A stretch of DNA of 64,000 bases, taken from NCBI GenBank assembly GCA_963800975.1, contig CAWDDB010000005.1:248001-312000 (forward strand). The letters run 5' to 3'. Source of the DNA: JALYGY01 sp963800975 (GTDB lineage: Bacteria > Actinomycetota > Rubrobacteria > Rubrobacterales > Rubrobacteraceae). The translations under genes and the position numbers were made by a program. Shown here piece after piece: positions 52,498 to 61,160 of the stretch. The notes below the pieces were generated by a model, which saw only the letters and a program-made list of their open reading frames with translations, was not told where the DNA came from and did not search any database. Every line of letters begins with the position of its first letter. Positions within the stretch are counted from its first letter, which is position 1.

Positions 52498-53286
52498 ATG
52501 CTGGAATGGGATGCCACCGAGTACGAGGCGGTCTCGGGGCCGCAGACGGGTTGGGGCGCGGACTTTCTCGGGTACTTTCTGAAGCGCCGTGGTCTGAGGG
52601 GCGACGAGAAGGTAGTGGACGTGGGGTGCGGGACGGGACGGGTGACGGAGATGCTGTTGCGGCACCTGCCCCGCGGGTCGGTGGTGGCGGTGGACGCATC
52701 GGGGGCGATGGCCGAGGCTTCGAGGCGTCGTTTCGCTGGGGACCCGAGGGTACGGGTAGAGCATCGGGATGTTCTCGAGCTGGAGGTGGAGGAGCCGGTC
52801 GACGTCGTTTTCTCGACCGCCACTTTTCACTGGATCCTGGACCACGAGAGGCTCTTTGGCCATCTCGCTGGGCTCATCAAGCCAGGGGGCATGCTGGTGG
52901 CCCAGTGCGGCGGCCGCGGCAACATCGCCCGAACGCTAGCCGTAACGGAGCAGGTCATGGGCGAGGAGCGTTACGAGGACGCCTTCGCCGATTGGGAGAC
53001 GGGCTGGAACTTCGCCGGCGCGGAGGAGACGAAGGCCCGCCTGGAGGCCGCCGGGTTCGGCAAGGCCGAGACGTGGCTGCACGAGGAGCTAGCCGAGTTC
53101 GGCTCCGCGGGTGAGCTGGCCCGCTTTCTCAAGACGGTGGTGTTGCAGCGCCACCTGGCGTTCTTGCCCGAGGGCGAGAGGGACGAGTTCGTGGCTACGG
53201 TGGCCGGGCGGCTCGCGCAGGGAGGCGCGCCCCTCGTGGATTACGTCAGGTTGAACATGCTCGCGACCCGGTCTGGGGCCGCGTGA
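52498..53286 (+). CDS. SAM-dependent methyltransferase, trans-aconitate-methyltransferase-like
   Basis: Class I methyltransferase of 262 residues. SAM motif I is VVDVGCGTGRVTEML, motif II VAVDASGAM, and post-motif FSTATFHWILDHERLF. The N-terminal WDATEYEAVSGPQTGWG and FHWILDH resemble trans-aconitate methyltransferase (Tam). In yeast the related enzyme Tmt1 methylates 3-isopropylmalate; with leuC and leuD downstream in the same operon, a role on isopropylmalate or aconitate is worth considering, but is inference. ATG at 52498 is poorly served by a ribosome site (AAGGACCG). Overlaps the next gene by GTGA. Confidence 0.88.
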   Translation: MLEWDATEYEAVSGPQTGWGADFLGYFLKRRGLRGDEKVVDVGCGTGRVTEMLLRHLPRGSVVAVDASGAMAEASRRRFAGDPRVRVEHRDVLELEVEEPVDVVFSTATFHWILDHERLFGHLAGLIKPGGMLVAQCGGRGNIARTLAVTEQVMGEERYEDAFADWETGWNFAGAEETKARLEAAGFGKAETWLHEELAEFGSAGELARFLKTVVLQRHLAFLPEGERDEFVATVAGRLAQGGAPLVDYVRLNMLATRSGAA

Positions 53287-54447
53287 GGTCCGCCGAGGTA
53301 GTCGTTATCGGGGCGGGTGTCGTCGGGGCGAGCGTCGCCTACCACCTCGCCGAGCGGGGGTGTGGTCCCGTGGTGGTGCTCGAGCGCGAGGCGGGGCCGG
53401 GGCGCGGCAGCACCGGGCGGGCGAGCGGGGGGTTTCGCGGCCAGTTCGCTTCGGAGACCAACGTGCGGCTCTCGCTGCTCGCGCGCGAGAAGCTCCTGCG
53501 CTTCGAGGAGGAGCTGGGGGTGGACCCCGGCTACCGCCAGTGCGGGTACCTCTTCTTGGCCGACGACGAGGCGCGGCTCGAGGCGTTGCGGGAGACACAA
53601 AGCGTCCAGAGGGCGGCCGGGCTCGAGGAGGCGAGGGAGGTGCGGCCGGAAGAGATAGCCGAGTTGAACCCGGCGGTACCGGTCGAGGGGCTCGTCGGAG
53701 GGGTGTACTGCCCGACCGACGGGTTTATCCGGCCGCCGCAGATCCTGCGCGGCTACGTCGAGGGCGCCGAGCAGCTCGGCGTCCGGTTCGAGTACGGCGT
53801 GCTGGTTGACGGGATTCGAGCTCGACGGGGAGGGCGCAATCTCCGGCGTGCGTACCCCCAGCGGAGAGATCGCCGCGGGCTCTGTCGTCAACGCGGCGGG
53901 GCCTTGGGCCGGCGTGGTGGGGCGGGACACGGGGCTCGAGATCCCCGTGGAGCCCCTGCGCAGGCAGGTGGCCATTACGCACCCGTTCGACGCCTTGCCC
54001 GAGGACATGCCGATGACGATCTTCGTCGAGGACGGGTTCCACCTGCGCGTGCGCGACGGCCGGGTGATGCTCCTGTTTCCCGACGAGCCCGACGTCGCCG
54101 ATCCCTTCGACCAGGGCGTCGAGGAGGCGTGGGTCGGTGCGGTCGAGGAGATGGCGCACAGGCACGTACCCTGCCTCGAGGAAGCCTCTATCGACAGGGA
54201 GAGTTGCTGGGCCGGCCTGTACGAGATGTCCCCAGACGACCACGCGCTGCTGGGGAGAGCGGAGGAGGTAGGAAACCTCTACCTGGCCAACGGTTCGTCC
54301 GGTCACGGGGTCATGCACGCACCCGCGCTCGGCCAGTTGCTCGCGGAGATCATGGTGGAAGGCGAGGCGAGCACGCTAGACACGCGCGCGCTGCGCCCCT
54401 CCCGCTTCGCCGAAAACGAACCGAACCTCGCCCCGAAGATACTATAA
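53283..54447 (+). pseudogene. FAD-dependent amine/amino-acid oxidase (DAO family), frameshifted
   Basis: Two frames together make a full 387-residue DAO-family flavoprotein. The first (GTG at 53283) gives the FAD motif VVVIGAGVVGASVAYHLAERG and runs to FEYGVLV; the second starts at TGFELDGEGAISGVRTPSGEI, continues VVNAAGPWAG and ends LYLANGSSGHGVMHAPALGQLLAE. The change is a +1 shift near 53808, as if one G were extra in GGTTGAC. Without it the two parts join as VLV-TGFEL, as expected. Either a sequencing error or a recent mutation; a broken gene in a leu operon would be harmless. Such enzymes oxidise glycine, sarcosine, D-amino acids or similar. Confidence 0.82.
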
Positions 54448-54455
54448 GGGGCTGC

Positions 54456-55244
54456 ATGCGCGTGAGTACGGACGAACGGAAGGAGACGCGTGGAAAACCC
54501 GAGGGCGCTAGCACGGGAAGCACGGGGTTGAGCATCGAGGCCTCGTTCGATGAGGCGGCGGCCGGCTACGACAGGGCCCGCCGGCAGCTGGTTCCCGGCC
54601 TCGAGGGCTTCTACGGGGCGGCGCTCGAGAGCATCCCCTTCGGGCGGGACGCGGAGATCCGGGTTCTCGACCTGGGAGCCGGGACGGGGCTCTTGAGCGC
54701 GATGGTCGCCGAGGGCTTTCCTCGCTCGCGGGTAACGCTCGTCGACCTCTCGGTGGAGATGCTGCGGGTGGCGCGGCGGCGCATGCCGGAGTCGAACGGG
54801 CGCTTCGCGTTCCGCACCATGGACTACGCGCGCAAGCCGTTGCCCGCGGGCGGGTACGACCTCGTCGTCTCGGCGCTCTCGATCCACCACCTCACGCACG
54901 GGGACAAGAGGGAGGTCTTCGAGCGGGTCCACGACTCCCTCGTGGTGGGCGGCTACTTCGTCAACGCCGACCAGGTGCTCGGCGAGACCGAGGAAGAGGA
55001 AGAGGGCTACAACAAGTGGTGGCTGCGGCGGGTACGCGAGGCGGGGGTGTCGGAAGAGGATCTCGGCGCGGCGCTCGCCCGCATGAGGGCCGACAGGAAC
55101 GCCACCCTGCGGGCGCAGCTGGGGTGGCTGGAGGACGTCGGGTTCGAGGAGGTCCGCTGCGCCTACGCGGACCACAGGTTCGCGGTCTACGGTGGCCGCA
55201 AAGGGCTAACGCACACTGGTAAAAGAAAGGAAAGCGATGGATAG
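54456..55244 (+). CDS. SAM-dependent methyltransferase
   Basis: Class I methyltransferase of 262 residues, distinct from the first. SAM motif I is RVLDLGAGTGLLSAMVAEGFP, then TLVDLSVEMLRVARRRM, and the post-motif DLVVSALSIHHLTHGDKREVFERV. The lid carries an acidic stretch (GETEEEEEGYNKWWLRRVREAGV). The ATG at 54456 is preceded by AAGGGG; a GTG two codons later is an alternative. The gene overlaps leuC by 8 bases. Function unknown; the position next to leuC suggests a leucine-pathway or related acid substrate. The frame is continuous with the first frame of the broken oxidase, which is chance. Confidence 0.85.
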   Translation: MRVSTDERKETRGKPEGASTGSTGLSIEASFDEAAAGYDRARRQLVPGLEGFYGAALESIPFGRDAEIRVLDLGAGTGLLSAMVAEGFPRSRVTLVDLSVEMLRVARRRMPESNGRFAFRTMDYARKPLPAGGYDLVVSALSIHHLTHGDKREVFERVHDSLVVGGYFVNADQVLGETEEEEEGYNKWWLRRVREAGVSEEDLGAALARMRADRNATLRAQLGWLEDVGFEEVRCAYADHRFAVYGGRKGLTHTGKRKESDG

Positions 55245-56640
55245 ACCGAAGACGCTCGTAGAGAAGGTGTGGGAGAAGCACGTCGTGAGGCGGGCCGAGG
55301 GGGAGCCGGATCTCCTCTACGTCGACCTCCACCTCGTGCACGAGGTAACCTCGCCGCAGGCCTTCGAGGGCCTCAGGCTCGCGGGGCGGGGGGTACGCCG
55401 CCCGGACCTCACGCTCGCGACTATGGACCATAACGTCCCGACCACCGACGTGACGGTGCCGGTGCGGGACAAGGTCTCCGCCAAGCAGATGGAGGCCCTG
55501 CGCGAGAACTGCCAGGAGTTCGGGATAGAGCTCAACGAGTGGGGCGCGATCGGCCAGGGCATCGTACACATCATCGGGCCGGAGATGGGCCTCACGCAGC
55601 CCGGGCTCGTTATCGTGTGCGGCGACTCCCACACCGCTACGCACGGCGCCTTCGGCGCCCTCGCCTTCGGCATCGGGACGAGCGAGGTCGAGCACGTCCT
55701 CGCGACGCAGACCCTGCACCAGAAGAGGCCGAAGACGATGGCGGTCACGGTCGAGGGCGAGCTGCCAGCCGAAGTCACCGCCAAGGACCTCATGCTCGGC
55801 ATCCTGAACAGGATCGGGACCGGCGGCGGGGTCGGCCACGTCATCGAGTACAGGGGCGAGGCCGTGCGCTCGCTCTCTATGGAAGGCCGCATGACCGTCT
55901 GTAACATGTCCATCGAGGGCGGCGCGCGCGCCGGGCTCGTCGCGCCCGACGAGACCACCTTCGAGTACCTGCGGGGCCGCGAGTACGCCCCGAAGGGCGA
56001 GGAGTGGGAGGCCGCGCTCGAGGAGTGGAAGAAGCTCCCGACGGACGAGGGCGCCGAGTTCGACAAAGAGGTCGTCATACAGGCCGAAGAGCTCGTGCCA
56101 TACGTCTCGTGGGGGACGACGCCGGCGCAGACCGTCCCGCTCGACGGGGAGGTCCCCGAGCCCCAGAACGACGGCCACGAGCGGGCCCTCAAGTACATGG
56201 ACCTGAGGCCTGGAACCCGGATGCGGGACATCGAGGTCGACACCGTCTTCCTCGGGTCCTGCACCAACGCCCGCATCGAGGACCTGCGGGCCGCGGCCCG
56301 CGTCCTCGAAGGTCAGGAGGTCAAGGAGGGCATCCGGGCGCTCGTGGTCCCCGGCTCGATGCGCGTCAAGAAGCAGGCAGAGGAGGAGGGCCTGGACGAG
56401 ATCTTCACGAGCGCCGGCTTCGAGTGGCGCAACGCCGGGTGCTCGATGTGCCTGGGGATGAACCCGGACATCCTGCAGCCGGGCGAGCGCTGCGCCTCGA
56501 CGTCCAACCGCAACTTCGAAGGACGCCAGGGCAAGGGAGGAAGGACGCACCTCGTGAGCCCCGTCGTCGCCGCGGCGACGGCCGTGATGGGCCGCTTCGC
56601 CTCGCCGTCAGAGCTCGGCGTTCCCGTGGAGGTGAGGTAG
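55237..56640 (+). CDS. leuC: 3-isopropylmalate dehydratase, large subunit
   Basis: Aconitase-family protein of 467 residues that, with LeuD, converts 2- to 3-isopropylmalate in leucine synthesis. The [4Fe-4S] ligands are C342 (FLGSCTNARIED), C402 and C405 (NAGCSMCLGMNPD). ATMDHNVPTTD, CGDSHTATHGAFGALAFGIGTSEVEHVLATQTL and the C-terminal GRQGKGGRTHLVSPVVAAATA are all standard. ATG at 55237 with AAAGGAAAG upstream. leuD begins right after the stop. Confidence 0.97.
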   Translation: MDRPKTLVEKVWEKHVVRRAEGEPDLLYVDLHLVHEVTSPQAFEGLRLAGRGVRRPDLTLATMDHNVPTTDVTVPVRDKVSAKQMEALRENCQEFGIELNEWGAIGQGIVHIIGPEMGLTQPGLVIVCGDSHTATHGAFGALAFGIGTSEVEHVLATQTLHQKRPKTMAVTVEGELPAEVTAKDLMLGILNRIGTGGGVGHVIEYRGEAVRSLSMEGRMTVCNMSIEGGARAGLVAPDETTFEYLRGREYAPKGEEWEAALEEWKKLPTDEGAEFDKEVVIQAEELVPYVSWGTTPAQTVPLDGEVPEPQNDGHERALKYMDLRPGTRMRDIEVDTVFLGSCTNARIEDLRAAARVLEGQEVKEGIRALVVPGSMRVKKQAEEEGLDEIFTSAGFEWRNAGCSMCLGMNPDILQPGERCASTSNRNFEGRQGKGGRTHLVSPVVAAATAVMGRFASPSELGVPVEVR

Positions 56641-57228
56641 ATGGAGCCCGTAAAGAAGGTAGAGGGCAAGGCGCTGCCGCTCGGCTGGGAGGACGTGGAC
56701 ACCGACCAGATCGTGCCTAGCGACGCCCTCAAGCGCATCGAGCGGACCGGCTTCGGCCAGTTCCTGTTCTCCTCCTGGCGCGAGGACCCGGAGTTCGTGC
56801 TGAACAAGCCCGAGCACGAGGACGCCGTCGTTCTCATAGCCGGGAAGAACTTCGGGAGCGGATCCAGCCGCGAGCACGCGCCGTGGGCCATACAGGACTA
56901 CGGCTTCGGAGCGGTCATCGCCCCCTCCTTCGCCGACATCTTCAAGAACAACTGCGCGAAGATAGGCCTGCTCGCCGTGGAGCTACCCGAAGAGTCGGTG
57001 CAGAGGCTCCTGGACGTCGTGAGGGACGATCACACATCCCGCGTCTCAGTCGACCTCGAAGGACGCGTCGTGAAGGCGCCAGGCCTCGAAGAGCCCTTCG
57101 CCTTCGACAACCACGCCCGCTACCGGCTCATGGAGGGCCTCGACGACATAAGCCTGACCCTTACCCACGAGGACGAGCTGGAGGAGTTCGAGAAGTCGCG
57201 CCCGGACTATCTGCCACAGGTGCTGTAG
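56641..57228 (+). CDS. leuD: 3-isopropylmalate dehydratase, small subunit
   Basis: Swivel domain of the isomerase, 195 residues. Motifs are GWEDVDTDQIVPSDALK, the substrate loop NFGSGSSREHAPWAIQDYG and FADIFKNNCAKIGLL. It starts on the base after the leuC stop, so the subunits are made together. The C-terminal part (LTLTHEDELEEFEKSRPDYLPQVL) is typical of the bacterial form. No other leu gene is in the window. Confidence 0.97.
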   Translation: MEPVKKVEGKALPLGWEDVDTDQIVPSDALKRIERTGFGQFLFSSWREDPEFVLNKPEHEDAVVLIAGKNFGSGSSREHAPWAIQDYGFGAVIAPSFADIFKNNCAKIGLLAVELPEESVQRLLDVVRDDHTSRVSVDLEGRVVKAPGLEEPFAFDNHARYRLMEGLDDISLTLTHEDELEEFEKSRPDYLPQVL

Positions 57229-57345
57229 AAGCTCGAGACCAAGGGGTTTCGTCTTCCGAGCTCACTACTACTTTGACGTTTTCGAGGTTGCTTACGCCTG
57301 TGCGCTAGATCCCAAACGATGCGCGTCGAGCCTGAGAACTTAAGG

Positions 57346-58248
57346 TCACGCCAATCCTTTCGAGGCCAACAGGTGTGCCCACTCTCTATCGAGCTCGGCG
57401 GCCGATTCGTAGGGGATTGTGATGCCGCCCGTTCGAGTGTCCCAGTGGACGCCTCCTAAGGAGCCCTCTTTGAGGACGGTGCGCGGGAGTATCTCTTCGG
57501 AGTCGGAGTCGAGCAGGACGTAGAGGCGGATGGGGACGTAGAGGGCCAGTTTGCCCTTCCTGGCCTCGGCCTCGTCCCAGTGCTCCTGCTGGTACACGTC
57601 GGATGTGGCCCAGCCTGAGGCAAAGATGCCGCGCCGCTCCCCGCTGCTGGATCCCTGGCGCATCATGAAGACGCGGTCTCCGGCGGTGATCTTCTGGTTG
57701 CGGCCGCAGCTCCACGAGGTCGCGTAGTAGCCGTAGTCCCTGACGTCGTCTATGCAGTCGTGCAGGTCTTCCCACTTGAAGGCCTTCTCCGGGTTCCAGG
57801 TAAGCAGGTATGTGGGGTGGCCACCTTCGGGCGGGGGTTGGAAGTCCGGCTCCGTGTACCTCTCGACGCCAGCGATGCGGTCGATCTCATCTTCGAGGTC
57901 GGTTAGCGCGGCCGGGGCCGCCGGGTCACCGTGGTAGTGCTCGACGCTCTTGGAGCTTCCGTCCGCGTACTCGATCGAGGTCAGGCAGCCGGGAGCGCCG
58001 GCGAACTCGCGGTCTGTGTAGCGATCCTGCATACGGGAGTAGCGCGCGTTCTCGAACGCCTCGGCCAGACGTTGCAGCCTTCTCCGGGAGAACTTCCACT
58101 CGTGCTTGCCCGTCTTGTCGACGTGGGCTTTACCGGAGTACCGGACCGTTCCCGTTCCCAGCACGGTCAGCTTGTAGACCGGGCATGGGCCATCGCAGGG
58201 GGTGCGTTGCAGCGTGATCCTGCTTACCTCCGAGGGCACCCGAACCAC
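57346..58248 (-). CDS. DUF6438 domain fused to an EVE/PUA-like domain
   Basis: Protein of 300 residues with two parts. Residues about 8-127 match the DUF6438 pattern: ITLQRTPCDGPCPVYKLTVLGTG, then RYSGKAHVDKTGKHEWKFS, YTDREFAGAPGCLTSIEY and KSVEHYHGD; C18 and C22 stand close. Residues about 145-297 (TYLLTWNPEKAFKWEDL, SWSCGRNQKITAGDRVFMMRQG, GIFASGWATSDVYQQEHWD, EEILPRTVLKEG, HWDTRTGGITIP) match the EVE-like domain usually found at the N-terminus of HNH nucleases that cut modified DNA. Here no nuclease follows. It may read modified bases in DNA or RNA. GTG start at 58248 is tentative; a second GTG three codons on is possible. Confidence 0.75.
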   Translation of the reverse strand: MVRVPSEVSRITLQRTPCDGPCPVYKLTVLGTGTVRYSGKAHVDKTGKHEWKFSRRRLQRLAEAFENARYSRMQDRYTDREFAGAPGCLTSIEYADGSSKSVEHYHGDPAAPAALTDLEDEIDRIAGVERYTEPDFQPPPEGGHPTYLLTWNPEKAFKWEDLHDCIDDVRDYGYYATSWSCGRNQKITAGDRVFMMRQGSSSGERRGIFASGWATSDVYQQEHWDEAEARKGKLALYVPIRLYVLLDSDSEEILPRTVLKEGSLGGVHWDTRTGGITIPYESAAELDREWAHLLASKGLA

Positions 58249-58353
58249 CTCTCCCGAGACCTGTCTCGCGGATTATACGGGGGCGGCGCTTTGCCGCGGC
58301 TAAGGGCTGGCGCTACGATGGACGCTGTTGCCAGCAGGAGAAGGGGGATCTCG

Positions 58354-59271
58354 GTGCCGGAAGTCGCGATCATGATCGAGGGTCAAGAGGGTGTCGGCTG
58401 GGATCTCTGGCGGAGGCTGGCGCGGGCCGTCGAGGACTCTGGTTACGTCGGTCTGTACCGCTCGGATCACTTCCCCAACGACAGGACTGGTATGCACCGC
58501 GACGCCCTGGAGCTGTGGACGTCGCTTACCTGGCTTGCCGGCAACACCGAGAGGATAGAGTTCGGTCCGCTGGTCTCGCCCGTCTCCTTCCGCCACCCGG
58601 TGATCACGGCCTGGCAGGCGTCCGCCGTGGACAACCTGGCCGGCGGTCGGCTGCGGCTCGGCGTCGGCGCCGGCTGGAACGAGGGCGAGCACGAGGCCCA
58701 CGGCTTCGAGCTGCTGGACACAGCGAGCCGGTTCGCGCGCCTGGAAGAGGGCCTGGAGGTAATTACCCGGCTTCTAGGCAGCGAGGAGCCCGTCTCGTTC
58801 GAGGGCGAGTTCTACGAGCTGAACGACGCCCTGCTGCTGCCTCGTTCCCCGCGGCCCGGCGGGCCCCCGATCGTCATCGGCGGGAACGGTCCCAGGCGTA
58901 CGCTGCCCCTCGCCGTCCGCTTCGCCGACGAGTGGAACGCCGTCCTCCTGACCCCAGAACGGTTCGCGGAGCTGAGCGGGCGTCTGACCGACATGCTGCT
59001 GGAGGCTGGCCGGCCGCCGGAAGCGGTGCGACGGACCCTGATGACCCGCGCCATCTGCGGGCGCACCGCTTCAGACGTCGAACGCAAGCTAGGGGGGGAA
59101 CCCGCGGACGAGCTGCGCACCTCCGGAGTAGTCGTCGGCACCGGGTCGGAGGTCGCCGAGCAGCTAGAGCGTCTGGGCGAAGCGGGCGTCGAGCGGGTGA
59201 TGCTGCAGTGGCTCGAGACGGAAGACATCGATGGCCTCGAGGCGATGGCCGAGTCGGTCCTGTCCCGGTAG
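58354..59271 (+). CDS. LLM-class F420-dependent oxidoreductase
   Basis: Luciferase-like protein of 305 residues. The start EVAIMIEGQEGVGWDLWRRLARAVEDSGYVGLYRSDHF, the strand IEFGPLVSPVSFRHPVITAWQASAVDNLAGGRLRLGVGAGWNEGEHEAHGF and PIVIGGNGPRRTLPLAVRFADEWN are those of F420-type LLM enzymes. GTG at 58354 has AAGGGGG about 6 bases upstream; an ATG 12 codons earlier is less likely, because homology starts at the GTG. It is first in a run with a VOC protein (10-base gap) and a SnoaL-like protein. Substrate unknown. Confidence 0.9.
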   Translation: MPEVAIMIEGQEGVGWDLWRRLARAVEDSGYVGLYRSDHFPNDRTGMHRDALELWTSLTWLAGNTERIEFGPLVSPVSFRHPVITAWQASAVDNLAGGRLRLGVGAGWNEGEHEAHGFELLDTASRFARLEEGLEVITRLLGSEEPVSFEGEFYELNDALLLPRSPRPGGPPIVIGGNGPRRTLPLAVRFADEWNAVLLTPERFAELSGRLTDMLLEAGRPPEAVRRTLMTRAICGRTASDVERKLGGEPADELRTSGVVVGTGSEVAEQLERLGEAGVERVMLQWLETEDIDGLEAMAESVLSR

Positions 59272-59280
59272 AATTGGGTT

Positions 59281-59727
59281 ATGGCCTCACGCGCGACTCT
59301 GATCGGGTTCAACCACGTCGCCCTCGAGGTCGGCGACATCGAGGAGGCCCTGGAGTTCTACGGGCGACTCTTCGACCTGAAGCTGCGCGGGCGCGGCCCC
59401 GGAATGGCGTTTATCGACGCCGGGGACCAGTTCATCGCACTCTCCGAGGGGCGCAGCCAGGAACCCGACGGTCATCGCCACATAGGGCTCGTGGTAGACG
59501 ACCGCAGGACCCTCAGGCGGACGTTGCGGGAGCTGGACGTCGAGATACTGCCCGGCAGGGGTCTCGACTTCCTCGACCCGTGGGGCAACCGCTGGCAGGT
59601 CGTGGAGTACTCCGAAATCCAGTTCACCAAAGCCCCGCACATCCTGCGGGGGATGGGCCTCGACCACCTCAAGAAGACCGAAGATGCCCTGGAGCAGCTG
59701 CGAAAGAAAGGTCTGGCTTCGGACTGA
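59281..59727 (+). CDS. VOC-superfamily (glyoxalase-like) protein
   Basis: Protein of 148 residues with VOC pattern: IGFNHVALEVGDIEEALEFYGRLFDLKLRGRG in the first module (His metal ligand in NHVAL), HRHIGLVVDDRRTLRRTLRELDVEILPG and WGNRWQVVEYSEIQF in the second, with Glu in QVVEYSEI. The C-terminal extension (HILRGMGLDHLKKTEDALEQLRKKG) is helical. It follows the F420 enzyme by 10 bases and precedes a SnoaL-like gene by one base. An unknown small-molecule enzyme. Confidence 0.88.
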   Translation: MASRATLIGFNHVALEVGDIEEALEFYGRLFDLKLRGRGPGMAFIDAGDQFIALSEGRSQEPDGHRHIGLVVDDRRTLRRTLRELDVEILPGRGLDFLDPWGNRWQVVEYSEIQFTKAPHILRGMGLDHLKKTEDALEQLRKKGLASD

Positions 59728-59728
59728 G

Positions 59729-60163
59729 GTGGAAGTCGCAAGGGCCGAAATACAGGAGATCATCGACCGGGAGACGCGGGCATGGGACACCCGGGACGTT
59801 GACCTGCTCCTCACCGTGTTTCACCCCGACATGGTCTGGCCCTGGCCGAAGACCCCGGGTTCCCACGACCCGGTAGACTGGCGCCTCGTGCTGGGCAGGT
59901 ACGACGCCGAGAGATGGGGGAGACGCTGGCACGCGTTGTTCGACACGCACGAGCTGATCCGCAACGTGCGCGAGACCAGGAAGATAGAGGTATCGGATGA
60001 GGGCGACGGGGCCCTCGCCGTGGTCGACATAGACACCCTGTGGCGAGACGCGAACGGCGCCGAGAGTCACTGGAAGGGGCGGGTCTGCAAAGTGTACTCG
60101 AACGTAGGCGGTGAGTGGAAGATGACGATGCACACGGGGGTGCTCGAGTACCCGTACGGCTAA
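59729..60163 (+). CDS. SnoaL-like (NTF2-fold) protein
   Basis: Protein of 144 residues: first helix EIQEIIDRETRAWDTRDVDLLLTVFHPDMVWPWP, RYDAERWGRRWHALFDTHEL, and the strand SHWKGRVCKVYSNVGGEWKMTMHTGVLEY. The Asp/His-containing WDTRDVDLL and FHPDMVW fit SnoaL-like proteins. GTG at 59729, one base after the VOC stop; the frame opens earlier but only overlaps that gene. It ends the small F420/VOC/SnoaL operon. Confidence 0.82.
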   Translation: MEVARAEIQEIIDRETRAWDTRDVDLLLTVFHPDMVWPWPKTPGSHDPVDWRLVLGRYDAERWGRRWHALFDTHELIRNVRETRKIEVSDEGDGALAVVDIDTLWRDANGAESHWKGRVCKVYSNVGGEWKMTMHTGVLEYPYG

Positions 60164-60187
60164 CGGTGGCTTCGGGCGCGATCGTCC

Positions 60188-61132
60188 TCAGAACACCAGG
60201 CTGTTGCGCACCAGGAACCGGCTATCGAAGCGGATGGGCACGCCCTCACCTTCCAGTACTGACCCCGAGCCGCTCCTGACGGCGTGGACGTGCAGGTGGG
60301 GCTCGGTGGTGTTGCCCGAGTTGCCCACGTTTCCCAACCACTGGCCATCGGAGACCTCGTCGCCCTCCTCGGCCGCCACGCTGCCCTGCCTCAGATGCGC
60401 CAGGAGGACGTCCACCGCGGGACCGTCCCTGGTCTCGGCGCAGCGTACCACGACGTGGTTGCCGGCCGGCCTTTCGGGGTCCGAGGCCGGCGGCCTGAAA
60501 TCCTCCCCGCCGTCCTGCGCGGTTAGCACCTCGCCGGCGCACGGGCTGGTTACGCTCGCCCCGAAGGCCGCGTAGCGGGCAGGGTCCGCGGGGTACAGCC
60601 CCCACGCGCGCGTTCCCACGGCTTCGAGTTGCCCGACGTCAACGGCGTAACGCTGCGCGCGGTCGACGTTGTGGTAGTTCAGGCCCGGGCTGCTGCCCCC
60701 TTGCGCGACGTAAGACACGCCCTCTTGCAGGGGGAAGGAGAGCTCCGCCGTCCGAGGGTCGCCCGGGGAGAGCGCCAGAAGCATCTGTACGCTAGAGAAC
60801 CCGAAAATGGCGGCCAGGAGGAGGCTGGTGATCAGGTTCGCCCACCCACCGAACGAGGACGGTGTTCGCCAGACGGGCGTGACTTTGGCGCGCAGCCGGC
60901 GCAGGGAGACGAGGGCCACTATCAGGAACGCCGCCGGTAGGACGAAGCGAAGCGGGTAACCGACCCAGTCCCAGCGGCCCACCAGGAAGAAGAAGGCCAC
61001 GTAAGAGCCGCCGCCCAAGACCGCCGCGAGCCAGGCGACCAGGCTCGTAAAGTCGCCTCTCCACAACCACACGATGAACAGGACAGGCACGAGCAGCTGG
61101 GTCGCCAGGAGGAGCACGATCGCCACGGTCAT
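60188..61132 (-). CDS. Membrane-bound M23 (LytM-type) metallopeptidase
   Basis: Protein of 314 residues with four N-terminal membrane helices (about 1-130) and an M23 domain. Zinc ligands are H and D in NYHNVDRAQRYAVDVG (pattern HxxxD), and HLHVHAVRSG near the end; GNVGNSGNTTEPHLHVH is the usual signature. Such enzymes cut peptidoglycan cross-bridges, or if decayed regulate amidases; all metal ligands are present here. ATG at 61132. The first gene of the next operon on the same strand is 28 bases away. Confidence 0.85.
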   Translation of the reverse strand: MTVAIVLLLATQLLVPVLFIVWLWRGDFTSLVAWLAAVLGGGSYVAFFFLVGRWDWVGYPLRFVLPAAFLIVALVSLRRLRAKVTPVWRTPSSFGGWANLITSLLLAAIFGFSSVQMLLALSPGDPRTAELSFPLQEGVSYVAQGGSSPGLNYHNVDRAQRYAVDVGQLEAVGTRAWGLYPADPARYAAFGASVTSPCAGEVLTAQDGGEDFRPPASDPERPAGNHVVVRCAETRDGPAVDVLLAHLRQGSVAAEEGDEVSDGQWLGNVGNSGNTTEPHLHVHAVRSGSGSVLEGEGVPIRFDSRFLVRNSLVF

Positions 61133-61160
61133 GCCGACCCCGCCTCTCCGATGCGGCCCC

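Noticed and set aside
53283..55244. A continuous 653-codon frame that would fuse the oxidase to the second methyltransferase
   Set aside because: The middle part (from about 53810 to 54450) is out-of-frame Arg/Gly-rich sequence, while the true oxidase C-terminus is in another frame over the same bases. The continuity is chance after a frameshift.
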